A stretch of 64,000 nt of DNA, taken from contig NZ_JALJCL010000001.1 of the NCBI RefSeq assembly GCF_023698535.1, positions 124,001-188,000 of the forward strand. Direction: 5' to 3'. The notes under the pieces were generated by a model, which made no database searches, was not told where the DNA came from, and worked only from the letters and a program-made list of their open reading frames with translations. This DNA is from Halorientalis regularis (lineage in GTDB: Archaea > Halobacteriota > Halobacteria > Halobacteriales > Haloarculaceae). Positions 18,846-26,494 of the stretch are shown here, piece by piece (position 1 is the first letter of the stretch; each line of letters starts with the position of its first letter). The translations under genes were made by a program, and so were the position numbers.

Positions 18846-19085
18846 CTAGTCCGAGTCGGTGAATACCATCTCCGCGATTTCGTGGCGCGTGTTCTCGTCG
18901 TCGTCGCCCTCGTACTTGTACAGTTTCCCGTCGTCCTCGTCGGCGGTCGCCCGGTGAGAGCCGTCACAGAACGGGTAGTCGCCCGACAACCCGCACATGC
19001 AGATCGCGATGTCGCCTTTTTCTCCGATGTCGTCCTCGTCGACGATCTTCGGGCCGGTGGCCTCGTGGGTAATCTCTCGTGGCAC
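18846..19085 (-). CDS. CDGSH iron-sulfur domain protein
   Basis: The 79-residue protein carries a mitoNEET-type 2Fe-2S motif: Cys29, Cys31, Cys40 and His44 in CMCGLSGDYPFCDGSH. A GTG start at 19085 (VPREITHEATG) matches the short family N-terminus. The ATG at 19193 would add 36 residues that overlap the next gene and look like no known domain, so it was rejected. Roles of archaeal CDGSH proteins are unclear; electron or cluster transfer is likely. It is convergent with the enoyl-CoA hydratase gene. Confidence 0.88.
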   Translation of the reverse strand: MPREITHEATGPKIVDEDDIGEKGDIAICMCGLSGDYPFCDGSHRATADEDDGKLYKYEGDDDENTRHEIAEMVFTDSD

Positions 19086-19185
19086 ACGTTGACATGGGCA
19101 CAGGAGTGCAAAAAGGCGGCGGGTGACTCGACTCCATTCGGGGTCAGAAAGCGTAAGGGGAGGCTGTTCGTTGGGACCGATAGCG

Positions 19186-20817
19186 ATGGACACGTGGCAG
19201 CGTCGGACGGGATACTATCTCCTCGCACTCGGTGGGATCATGCTGGGTTACGCGCTGGTCTATCACTGGGCGATGGCGACCTTCGAGGGGATCGACCGCA
19301 CTTTTCTGCGCTCGCTTCAGATCGTCGTCGAGACGTTCACGACGACCGGATTCGGCTCGGACGCCTCGTCGTGGGACACCTGGCAGACGAACCTGCTCGT
19401 CATCGTCATGGACCTGACCGGCGTGGTCCTGATATTTCTGGCCTTGCCAGTGCTGTTGTTCCCGCTGTTCGAGGAGACGATCTCCACGACGCCGCCGACG
19501 GAAGCCGAGGGCGTCGAGGATCACGTCGTCATCTGTGCGTACTCTCCGCGGATCGACATGCTCATCGACGAACTGGACGTGTACGAGGTGCCGTACGTCG
19601 TCCTCGAACCGGACCGTGACCGTGCCGCGGAGCTGGTCGAGGAGGGCATCGAGGTCGTCCACGGCGATCCGGAGTCGATGGAGACGCTCGAAGCGGTGAA
19701 TCTGGAATCAGCGCGGGCGCTGGTCGCGGACGTGGACGACTCGACCAACGCCAGTATCGTTCTGACGGCCAAAGCCGCCGCGCCCGACGTGCGGTGTATC
19801 ACCTTCGTCGAGGACCCCGACATCGCGACGTATCACCGGTATGCCGGGGCCGATCAGGTGTACTCGCCCAGACGACTCATCGGCGAGAGCCTCGCGAGCA
19901 AGGTGACCACCGGCATCACCGCCGAGGTGGGCGACGCCGTCGAGATCGGCGAGGACTTCGAGATCGTCGAACTGCCGGTGATGGCCGGCAGTGAACTGGT
20001 CGGCGAGACCATCGCCGAGAGCGGCATCCGTGAGCGCACCGGCGCGAACGTCATCGGCGCGTGGTTCCGCGGCGAGTTCGTCAGTCCACCCTCGCTCGAC
20101 GCACGGCTCGACGAGCAGACGATCCTGCTGGTCGCCGGGCACGAGCGCCAGCTCGAACCGCTCAAGGAGATGACGCTCTCGGACAAGCGCCGCCGCCGCC
20201 GGGGTCACGTCGTCATCTGTGGCCACGGCGAGGTCGGGTCGACCGTCAAAGAGCGCGTCACGGCCGAGGGGGTGCCCTGTACGACCGTCGACAAAGAAGA
20301 CTACGAGGGTGTCGACATCGTCGGTGACGTGACCGAGAAGGAGGTCCTCCGGGAAGCCGGCGTCGACGAGGCGAGTACGGTCATCCTCGCGCTGTCCTCG
20401 GACACCATGACGATCTTCGCGGCGCTGGTGGTCCGCCAGCTCAACCCCGAGGTCGAGATCATCGCCCGCGCCGACCAGACCGAAAGCGTCCGCAAACTCT
20501 ACCAGGCCGGTGCGGACTACGTCCTCGCGCTGGCGACCGTCAGCGGCCGGATGCTCGCCTCGACGATCTTCGAGGAAGACATCATCTCCTACGATAAACA
20601 GGTCGAAGTGGTCCGGTTCGACGCGGGGAAACTCGTCGGCGAGACCCTCGCCGGGGCCGACATCCGCGCCGAGACCGGCTGTACCGTGATCGCCGTCGAA
20701 CGCAACGGTGCCGTCATCACCGACCTCGCGCCCGAATTCGAGATCCAGGACGGGGACGACGTGATCGTCGCCGGCCCCGACGAGAACATCACCGAGTTCG
20801 CCGCCCGCTACGACTAG
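19186..20817 (+). CDS. Potassium channel-like protein with two RCK (TrkA) units
   Basis: The 543-residue protein has two helices (about residues 9-31 and 68-96) around a pore loop TTTGFGS at residues 52-58. This is followed by two regulator-of-K-conductance units. The first nucleotide fold begins HVVICAYSPRID near 113 and lacks the GxGxxG glycines. The second begins HVVICGHGEVGS near 340 with the motif intact. TrkA-C segments with GSELVGETI and GKLVGETLAG follow each. It likely controls K+ flux, central to a salt-in lifestyle. Start ATG 19186 directly precedes the first helix. Confidence 0.85.
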   Translation: MDTWQRRTGYYLLALGGIMLGYALVYHWAMATFEGIDRTFLRSLQIVVETFTTTGFGSDASSWDTWQTNLLVIVMDLTGVVLIFLALPVLLFPLFEETISTTPPTEAEGVEDHVVICAYSPRIDMLIDELDVYEVPYVVLEPDRDRAAELVEEGIEVVHGDPESMETLEAVNLESARALVADVDDSTNASIVLTAKAAAPDVRCITFVEDPDIATYHRYAGADQVYSPRRLIGESLASKVTTGITAEVGDAVEIGEDFEIVELPVMAGSELVGETIAESGIRERTGANVIGAWFRGEFVSPPSLDARLDEQTILLVAGHERQLEPLKEMTLSDKRRRRRGHVVICGHGEVGSTVKERVTAEGVPCTTVDKEDYEGVDIVGDVTEKEVLREAGVDEASTVILALSSDTMTIFAALVVRQLNPEVEIIARADQTESVRKLYQAGADYVLALATVSGRMLASTIFEEDIISYDKQVEVVRFDAGKLVGETLAGADIRAETGCTVIAVERNGAVITDLAPEFEIQDGDDVIVAGPDENITEFAARYD

Positions 20818-21653
20818 ACCTCGCCGAGCCAGTCCGGTTCCTCGACCGTCGTGGACCCGATATCGGAGAAGACCGCGCTGGCCTCGTAGCCGAACGAGAG
20901 GCCCCGGTCGGACCCGGAGGTCGCGCTGAAGGAGGCCTCGTGGATGATGCCCTCGGAGTCGACGAACACCGTTCCCTCGACCTGCGTGTCGCTCCCGATG
21001 TTCAGTTTCGCGTCGGGCGTCGAAACCACGGTTTCGAGGTCGTAACGGACGAGTTCGGTCCCATTGCGGGTGACCACATCGGTCGCGTTGTACTCGCCGG
21101 AACCCAAGATGGTCCGCAACAGTGCTCGGCCGGTGAAGCTGTCGGGCGCGGTGTCCGCAAACGGCGCGTCGACCGCCGTCGAGACGGCGCCGTACTCGAC
21201 GCCGGCGGCCCCCTCGACCCGGTACGCCGCCGTTCCGTCCGTGACGTACGACGTGAAGGTATCACCGGAGCCGCCGCCGACGATCCGCGTCAGCGTCTCG
21301 TTACTGCTCGCTTCGTGTGCGATCGTGTACTCGATGCCCGCGCTGGCGGAGCTTTCACTGCCGCCGGCCGAGAACCCCTTGGTCCCCGAGAGGGTGACGC
21401 TCGACCCAGAGAGCGCGGCCTCGTGTTCGTCGAGCAGAGTCGTGACGTTCTCGATGCCGGACGGCGTGGCTCCGGCCGGGTAGGCGAAGGAAGTCACCGT
21501 CGCAGTCGTCGCGTCGAGCGCCGCCTCGTTCGCGTCCGCCGAATCTGTCCCTGCGTCCGTGGTCGTTCCCTCCCCACCGGAGGGACCCCCCGTACAGCCC
21601 GCGAGGGCGACGACGAGAGTCAGCGCCAGCGTCACGAGAACTCGTTTTCGCAT
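20814..21653 (-). CDS. Haloarchaeal lipoprotein of unknown function
   Basis: The 279-residue secreted protein has a short basic start, a hydrophobic signal and a lipobox ALAGC with the lipid-attachment Cys at about residue 19. A threonine/aspartate-rich linker follows. The rest is beta-rich and contains repeated YAV/EGAAGVEYGA-type stretches but no catalytic motif. The pattern resembles uncharacterised haloarchaeal lipoproteins (possibly DUF7537). Its stop overlaps that of the channel gene by four bases, tail to tail. Confidence 0.78.
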   Translation of the reverse strand: MRKRVLVTLALTLVVALAGCTGGPSGGEGTTTDAGTDSADANEAALDATTATVTSFAYPAGATPSGIENVTTLLDEHEAALSGSSVTLSGTKGFSAGGSESSASAGIEYTIAHEASSNETLTRIVGGGSGDTFTSYVTDGTAAYRVEGAAGVEYGAVSTAVDAPFADTAPDSFTGRALLRTILGSGEYNATDVVTRNGTELVRYDLETVVSTPDAKLNIGSDTQVEGTVFVDSEGIIHEASFSATSGSDRGLSFGYEASAVFSDIGSTTVEEPDWLGEV

Positions 21654-21728
21654 ATCACCCTATCGGCAATCGTCTTTTGTAAACGTATCGCTCACATTAT
21701 CTTTGGCGATGGCGACCTGAAAGGAGTG

Positions 21729-22340
21729 TCAGGACGCGTGTCCGAGCCGTCGTCGGACCCACAGCGCCGTCGCGACGGTCCAGCCGGCCAGTGCCGCCGC
21801 GCCGACGACCTCCGGCAGGGCCAGCCCCGGCCGGCTGAACTCCCCGGTCGAAATCCACACGGCCCACGCACCGGTGTTCAAAACCCCGAGTCCAACCGTC
21901 ACACCGCCGCGAGTCCGGTCACCGGCCAGGAAGTTCCCGGCTCCATACACCCACAGCGCGAGCGACAGGAGGACGTAGAAGGAGACGGCGACGAAAAAGT
22001 GAGCGTCCTGCGGGAGCGGGAACACGCCGATCAGCGCCATCGAGAGCGAGGTGAGCCCGAACAGCCCGATGCCCGCGAGCTCGACGAGATTGCGCGCGGC
22101 CAGGAACATGGCGTATCCGAATCCGAGGGCGACGACCCCGCCCGAGATGAGGCCCCCGTTGAACAGGAGTCGGGTGAGGTCCGTCGCGACGGGTCCGGTC
22201 GGCCCGCCCAGGTCGGAGAGTGCGTTGCCGGTCCACGCGAACGACGGCGAGACGACGGTCGCGAGTAGGACGCCGACGAACGACAGGACCGGAGCGACGA
22301 GTCCGGCCCCCACGCTCGCCCGCTCGACAGTGTCGGTCAT
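21729..22340 (-). CDS. DUF998-type membrane protein
   Basis: The 203-residue protein has six predicted helices and the opening typical of DUF998 proteins: a first helix, then WTGNALSDLG, then FNGGLISGG. ATG 22340 (MTDTVERASV) places the first helix near residue 12; the ATG ten codons upstream is less likely. The function of the family is not established. Confidence 0.82.
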   Translation of the reverse strand: MTDTVERASVGAGLVAPVLSFVGVLLATVVSPSFAWTGNALSDLGGPTGPVATDLTRLLFNGGLISGGVVALGFGYAMFLAARNLVELAGIGLFGLTSLSMALIGVFPLPQDAHFFVAVSFYVLLSLALWVYGAGNFLAGDRTRGGVTVGLGVLNTGAWAVWISTGEFSRPGLALPEVVGAAALAGWTVATALWVRRRLGHAS

Positions 22341-22438
22341 AGACCTGGTGTCCGGACGCCGACTAATCAACGGTTCGGTCTCCGGAGCGGCCGTTCGGTG
22401 GCGCTACCGGTCGTGTACCCCTCGCTCACGATGACGCG

Positions 22439-22450
22439 CCTTTTTTTTAC
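22439..22450 (+). promoter_or_regulatory. Probable TATA element of the TlpA-like gene
   Basis: An unbroken T run followed by AC lies 22-33 bases before the ATG at 22472 in an otherwise GC-rich region. The distance suits an archaeal TATA box for a leaderless or nearly leaderless transcript. No binding site was demonstrated. Confidence 0.45.
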
Positions 22451-22471
22451 GCCCGGCCCCGAGGTCCGGGT

Positions 22472-23011
22472 ATGCGCGGGTACGACCGTCGGACGTTCCT
22501 GACCGCCACCGGGGCCGCAGTGACGGCACTGAGTGGGTGTACCCAGTTGCCCGGGTCGCGCGATGGGCCGGGCGCGAGCGGTGATGGCGACGCCGGCACC
22601 GGAGACGGCGCGCAAACGCTCGACACCCTCGACGTTGGTGGCTCCCCCGGCGAGACGATGGCGGTCGTACCCGACGGGACCGTGACCCTGCTCGATTTCT
22701 TCGCGACGTACTGCGCCCCCTGCAAGCCACAGATGGCGGAGTTGCGCGAGGTCCGGTCGGCGTTCCCGGACGTGCACATGCTGTCGATCACCTGGGAACG
22801 GGATGCGGCCACGGTCCGGTCGTTCTGGCGGGAGTACGACGGGACCTGGCCCGTCGCGATGGACCCCGAGGTCGAGACGGGACCGGTCTACGACGTGCGG
22901 GCACTGCCGACGATGCTGGTCGTCGACGCCGACGGGGCCGAGACCTGGCGGCACAAGGGGCTCGCGGCGGCGGCGACCATCGAGACGGAACTGGAGGCGG
23001 CCCGGCAGTGA
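22472..23011 (+). CDS. TlpA/ResA-like thioredoxin lipoprotein
   Basis: The 179-residue extracytoplasmic thiol-disulfide protein has a Tat-like signal (DRRTFLTATG) with lipobox ALSGC, then a linker. A thioredoxin fold follows with active site CAPCK near residue 78 and a cis-proline region ALPTMLVVD. It would keep cysteines reduced outside the membrane, for example in cytochrome c or copper-site assembly. The CcdA-like gene overlaps its stop by four bases, and the two should work together: CcdA carries electrons across the membrane to TlpA. Confidence 0.9.
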   Translation: MRGYDRRTFLTATGAAVTALSGCTQLPGSRDGPGASGDGDAGTGDGAQTLDTLDVGGSPGETMAVVPDGTVTLLDFFATYCAPCKPQMAELREVRSAFPDVHMLSITWERDAATVRSFWREYDGTWPVAMDPEVETGPVYDVRALPTMLVVDADGAETWRHKGLAAAATIETELEAARQ

Positions 23012-23721
23012 CGGACCTCGGGGTGGCCCGGCTGACCTACGCGTTCACACTGGGGACGGGCACCTTCTTCGCACCCTGTGCGTTCCCCCTCCTGCCCGGG
23101 TACGTCGCCTACTACCTCGGGACGTCCGAGGACGGTGGATCGACGGGGTCGGTGCCGCGCCGCCTCGGTCGCGCGGTCGGCGTGGGCCTGCTGGTGAGCC
23201 TCGGGTTCGCGCTGGTGTACGGCGCGCTCGCGCTCTTGCTCGCCGCGGTCGGGCCACGCATCGTCGAGAACATCGCGGCGCTGGAACTGATCGTCGGCCT
23301 CGCGCTGATCGCCGTCGGCGGCATGATGGCGACCGGGCGGTTCCGGGCGACGACGCTCCACGTCCCCTTGCCCGAACGTCGGCGCTCGGCGGCGGGCTAC
23401 GTCCTGTTCGGTGTGGTCTACGCCGCGGCGGCCGCAGGGTGTACCGCCCCGCTCTTTCTCGGTGTGGCCTTCGCCGCGGTGACGACCGGCCCCGTCACGA
23501 CGGTGGCGACGCTGGGCGCGTACGCCGCCGGCATGAGCGTCCTGATGATCAGCGTCACGACTGCGACCGCGTTTGGCCGGGACGCCGTCCTGAAACGGCT
23601 GTCCGCGGCGACCGGCCGGATCTCGCAGGTCGCAGGTCTCGTCGTCGTGCTGGCCGGGCTGGTACAGCTGTACTACTTCCTCGTGGTCTTCGACGGACTG
23701 TCGACGCTCGGGCTCGCCTGA
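23008..23721 (+). CDS. ccdA: CcdA/DsbD-type membrane thiol-redox protein
   Basis: The 237-residue protein has six helices and one conserved cysteine in each half: FFAPCAFPLLPGY near residue 17 and AAAGCTAPLF near 148. These pass reducing equivalents from cytoplasmic thioredoxin to the outside. The start is GTG, overlapping the TGA of the TlpA-like gene (GTGA), so translation is coupled. Likely partner: the TlpA-like lipoprotein just upstream. Confidence 0.9.
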   Translation: MTDLGVARLTYAFTLGTGTFFAPCAFPLLPGYVAYYLGTSEDGGSTGSVPRRLGRAVGVGLLVSLGFALVYGALALLLAAVGPRIVENIAALELIVGLALIAVGGMMATGRFRATTLHVPLPERRRSAAGYVLFGVVYAAAAAGCTAPLFLGVAFAAVTTGPVTTVATLGAYAAGMSVLMISVTTATAFGRDAVLKRLSAATGRISQVAGLVVVLAGLVQLYYFLVVFDGLSTLGLA

Positions 23722-23737
23722 GAGAAACCGGACCGGT

Positions 23738-23875
23738 TCAGTGCTGGTCGCTCTCGGCGTCGAACAGCCCCGTGATCGGGACCTCGTTGTCGGTCGCGAA
23801 CGTCAGCGGTGCGCCGCCTGTCTCGTCACCGGTGGTCGTGGGTCGAGTCGTCGGGGTCGGTGTGCGTGTACTCAT
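23738..23875 (-). CDS. Possible small peptide, unknown function
   Basis: A 45-codon frame starts MSTRTPTPTT and ends in an acidic DAESDQH. It has a Thr/Pro-rich start and no hydrophobic segment. It sits alone between ccdA and the cdc48 gene, convergent with ccdA. A longer frame to 23989 exists. Nothing in it is recognised; it is listed because the space holds no other gene and the composition resembles haloarchaeal small proteins. Confidence 0.3.
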   Translation of the reverse strand: MSTRTPTPTTRPTTTGDETGGAPLTFATDNEVPITGLFDAESDQH

Positions 23876-24058
23876 GGTGAACGTCTGCGAACCGCGTGAT
23901 CTGGAAGCGATACCGATACGGCTCAGGAAAGAAGCGAACAGCGCCCGCGTACTATCGGTATCATCGTGACACGTAGGCGTAGTCCGCAATCTGTAATAAA
24001 TGTTCCTGCTAGACCCACGGGGCGGGAATCGTGGGGCCGAACACGGGCCGCCGCGGCG

Positions 24059-26203
24059 TCAGTCGCGTCGATCCAGTTCCGCCAGCGCCGACTCGAAGTG
24101 ATCGGTCCCGATCACCACCTCGTCGGCGCGGGCGGTCGCCTCCGCAGGACCGTGTTCGCGGGCGAACGTGCGGATGGCTCGCATCGAGGCGTCCCGGACC
24201 AGTGCGTCGAGTTCCGCTCCGGAGAGCCCCTCGGTCTCGGCGGCCAGATCCCCCAGAGACACGTCGCCGGCGATGGGTTTCTCCCGGGTGTGGACGGCGA
24301 GAATCTCCCGGCGAGCGTCGGCGTCTGGATCGGGGACCTCGATGTGTTCCTCCAGCCGACCAGGGCGAAGCAGGGCGGGATCGAGCGCGTCTCGGCGGTT
24401 CGTCGCCGCCAGCACCACGAGGTTCGGGTTCTCGGCCAGCCCGTCGAGTTCCGTCAGGAGTTGCGAGACGACTCGCTCGGTCGCCTCACCGGTCTCGCCC
24501 CGTCTGCCGGCGATAGCGTCGATCTCGTCGAAGAAGACGATGGAGGGGGCGGCCTGCCGGGCCCGCTCGAAGACCTCCCGAACGGCCTTCTCCGATTCGC
24601 CGACGTACTTGTCGAGCAGCTCCGGGCCGGCGACGTGGATGAAGTTCACGTCGCTCTCCCCGGCCAGCGCCCGCGCGAGCAGGGTCTTGCCGGTCCCGGG
24701 CGGGCCGTGCAGCAGGACGCCCGATGGCGGATCGGTCTTCGTGGCCTCGAACAGTTCCGTGTAAGAAAGCGGCCACTCGACGGCCTCGGTGAGCCGGTCT
24801 TTGGCCTCGGCCAGCCCGCCGACGTCGTCGAAGGAGACGCCTGGCGACTCGGCGACGTACTCCCGCATCGCGGAGGGATCGACCGCCGCCAGCGCCGCCT
24901 CGAAGTCCTCGCGGGCGACGACCGGTTCCTCGCGGGTGCGCCGGAGCGCGGACATCGCGGCCTCGGTGACGAGCGACTGGAGGTCCGCGCCGACGAACCC
25001 GTGCGTCCGGGCGGAGAGCCAGTCGAGGTCCACGTCGTCGTCCAGCGGCATCCCGCGCGTGTGGACCGCCAGGATCTCGTGGCGGCCCGTCTCGTCGGGG
25101 ACGCCGATCTCGATCTCGCGGTCGAACCGGCCGCCACGCCGGAGCGCTGGATCGATGCTGTCGACGCGGTTGGTCGCCCCGATGACGACCACACGACCCC
25201 GATCTTCCAGCCCGTCGAGGAGGGTGAGCAGTTGCGCGACCACGCGATTCTCCATGTCGGCGTCCTCGTCGCGCTGGCCGGCGATGGAGTCGATCTCGTC
25301 GATAAAGAGGATCGCCGGTGCGTTGGCCTCGGCCTCCTCGAAGGCCTCCCGGAGGCGCTCCTCGCTCTCGCCCTTGTACTTCGAGACGACCTCCGGACCC
25401 GAGATGGTCTGAAAGTGGGCGTCGACCTCGTTGGCGACGGCGCGGGCGATCAGCGTCTTCCCGGTGCCAGGGGGGCCATACAGCAGGACCCCTTTCGGCG
25501 GGTCGATGCCGAGCCGCCGGAACAGGTCCGGCTCCGAGAGCGGGAGTTCGATCATCTCCCGCACCATGTCGAGCTCGTCGTCGAGGCCGCCGATATCCTC
25601 GTATGTCGAGCCGAGATCTTCCGCCTGTTCGCCGGCCCCGGCGGCCGCGTCGGCGTCGGGGTCGGGCGCGTCGTCCGGAACTGCGTCGCCGTCGGTGGCA
25701 CCGTCGCTCAGGTCGAGATCGATGCCGGGCAGGACGGTGACCTCGGTGTCTTCGACGACTCGCACGGGGCCGTCGGGATCGGTCAATGAGACGACCACGA
25801 CGCCGAGGCCGTCGACGTGGACGCGCTCGCCCTCCCGGATCGGGCGGTCGAGCAGGGCGTCCGCGACGAGCGCGTCGGTGTCCCCGTCCTCGGGCAGTGA
25901 CTCGGTGGGCCGGACAGAGACGATGCTGGCTTCCGCGACGGACGTGGTCGCGACAGTGACGGTGTCACCGACGTTCACGCCGGCGTTGGCTCGCGTGTCG
26001 GCGTCGATGCGCACCACGTCGTCGCCGTCGTCGGTCGGCCAGACCTTCGCGACGGTCTCGCGCTCGCCGCGGACGACGACCGGATCGCCGCTGAGGACGC
26101 CCAGCTGCTGGCGCGCGGGTTCGGGGAGGCGGGCCACGCCCCGGCCGGCGTCGCGTTTGTCCGCGCCGGCGACGGTCAACTCGACGCCGTGCTCGTCACT
26201 CAT
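24059..26203 (-). CDS. Cdc48/VAT-type AAA ATPase
   Basis: The 714-residue double-ring AAA unfoldase has an N-terminal domain (about 1-190) ending in an Asp/Ala-rich linker. D1 follows with Walker [12 protein letters not shown], Walker [11 protein letters not shown] and arginine-finger region [11 protein letters not shown]2 has [21 protein letters not shown] and [10 protein letters not shown]. It unfolds proteins, often for the proteasome. ATG 26203 ([11 protein letters not shown]) gives the standard N-terminus. The linker's extra length and acidity are usual for haloarchaeal versions. Confidence 0.93.
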   Translation of the reverse strand: MSDEHGVELTVAGADKRDAGRGVARLPEPARQQLGVLSGDPVVVRGERETVAKVWPTDDGDDVVRIDADTRANAGVNVGDTVTVATTSVAEASIVSVRPTESLPEDGDTDALVADALLDRPIREGERVHVDGLGVVVVSLTDPDGPVRVVEDTEVTVLPGIDLDLSDGATDGDAVPDDAPDPDADAAAGAGEQAEDLGSTYEDIGGLDDELDMVREMIELPLSEPDLFRRLGIDPPKGVLLYGPPGTGKTLIARAVANEVDAHFQTISGPEVVSKYKGESEERLREAFEEAEANAPAILFIDEIDSIAGQRDEDADMENRVVAQLLTLLDGLEDRGRVVVIGATNRVDSIDPALRRGGRFDREIEIGVPDETGRHEILAVHTRGMPLDDDVDLDWLSARTHGFVGADLQSLVTEAAMSALRRTREEPVVAREDFEAALAAVDPSAMREYVAESPGVSFDDVGGLAEAKDRLTEAVEWPLSYTELFEATKTDPPSGVLLHGPPGTGKTLLARALAGESDVNFIHVAGPELLDKYVGESEKAVREVFERARQAAPSIVFFDEIDAIAGRRGETGEATERVVSQLLTELDGLAENPNLVVLAATNRRDALDPALLRPGRLEEHIEVPDPDADARREILAVHTREKPIAGDVSLGDLAAETEGLSGAELDALVRDASMRAIRTFAREHGPAEATARADEVVIGTDHFESALAELDRRD

Positions 26204-26248
26204 GCGCGGCCGTAGTCGCCCCACCGTCAAGAGGTTTCCCCGGAGAAA

Positions 26249-26257
26249 CGCATATAC
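26249..26257 (+). promoter_or_regulatory. Probable TATA element of the zinc-finger peptide gene
   Basis: The AT-rich GCATATACC-type box is centred about 28 bases before the ATG at 26281, the spacing expected for a leaderless haloarchaeal transcript. It lies in the divergent space shared with the cdc48 gene. Confidence 0.5.
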
Positions 26258-26280
26258 CGCCGGGCGTCCCACGCACACAC

Positions 26281-26415
26281 ATGGTCGTGCAAACTCAGCG
26301 CGACGAGGTTACCTGGTACAAATGTGAGGCCTGCGGCCTCATGTTCGACGCCAAAGACGACGCGCGCCAGCACGAATCCGACTGCGACGGCGAAGATCCG
26401 TCGTACATCCAGTGA
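26281..26415 (+). CDS. Small zinc-finger protein, DUF7128-like
   Basis: A 44-residue peptide begins [10 protein letters not shown] and contains CEACGLMFD followed by a QHESDC segment. This is a C2HC-type zinc knuckle of the kind in the haloarchaeal DUF7128 family. The end DPSYIQ also fits. It has a TATA-like box at leaderless spacing and is divergent from the cdc48 gene. Function unknown; such micro-proteins may bind nucleic acid or protein. Confidence 0.82.
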   Translation: MVVQTQRDEVTWYKCEACGLMFDAKDDARQHESDCDGEDPSYIQ

Positions 26416-26494
26416 TCGCCGGGGGACACCAGGTGCTTTCTCCGACGTTCGCGGGACGCAAGCCGTTTGTCCGTCCACCGCCAATCGGCCCGTA

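Noticed and set aside
19086-19193. N-terminal extension of the CDGSH protein to an upstream ATG
   Set aside because: The extra 36 residues overlap the channel gene's start and lack family similarity; the GTG start fits.
23966-25789. 607-codon plus-strand open frame over the Cdc48 gene
   Set aside because: Antisense shadow of a clear AAA ATPase with all motifs in the other strand.
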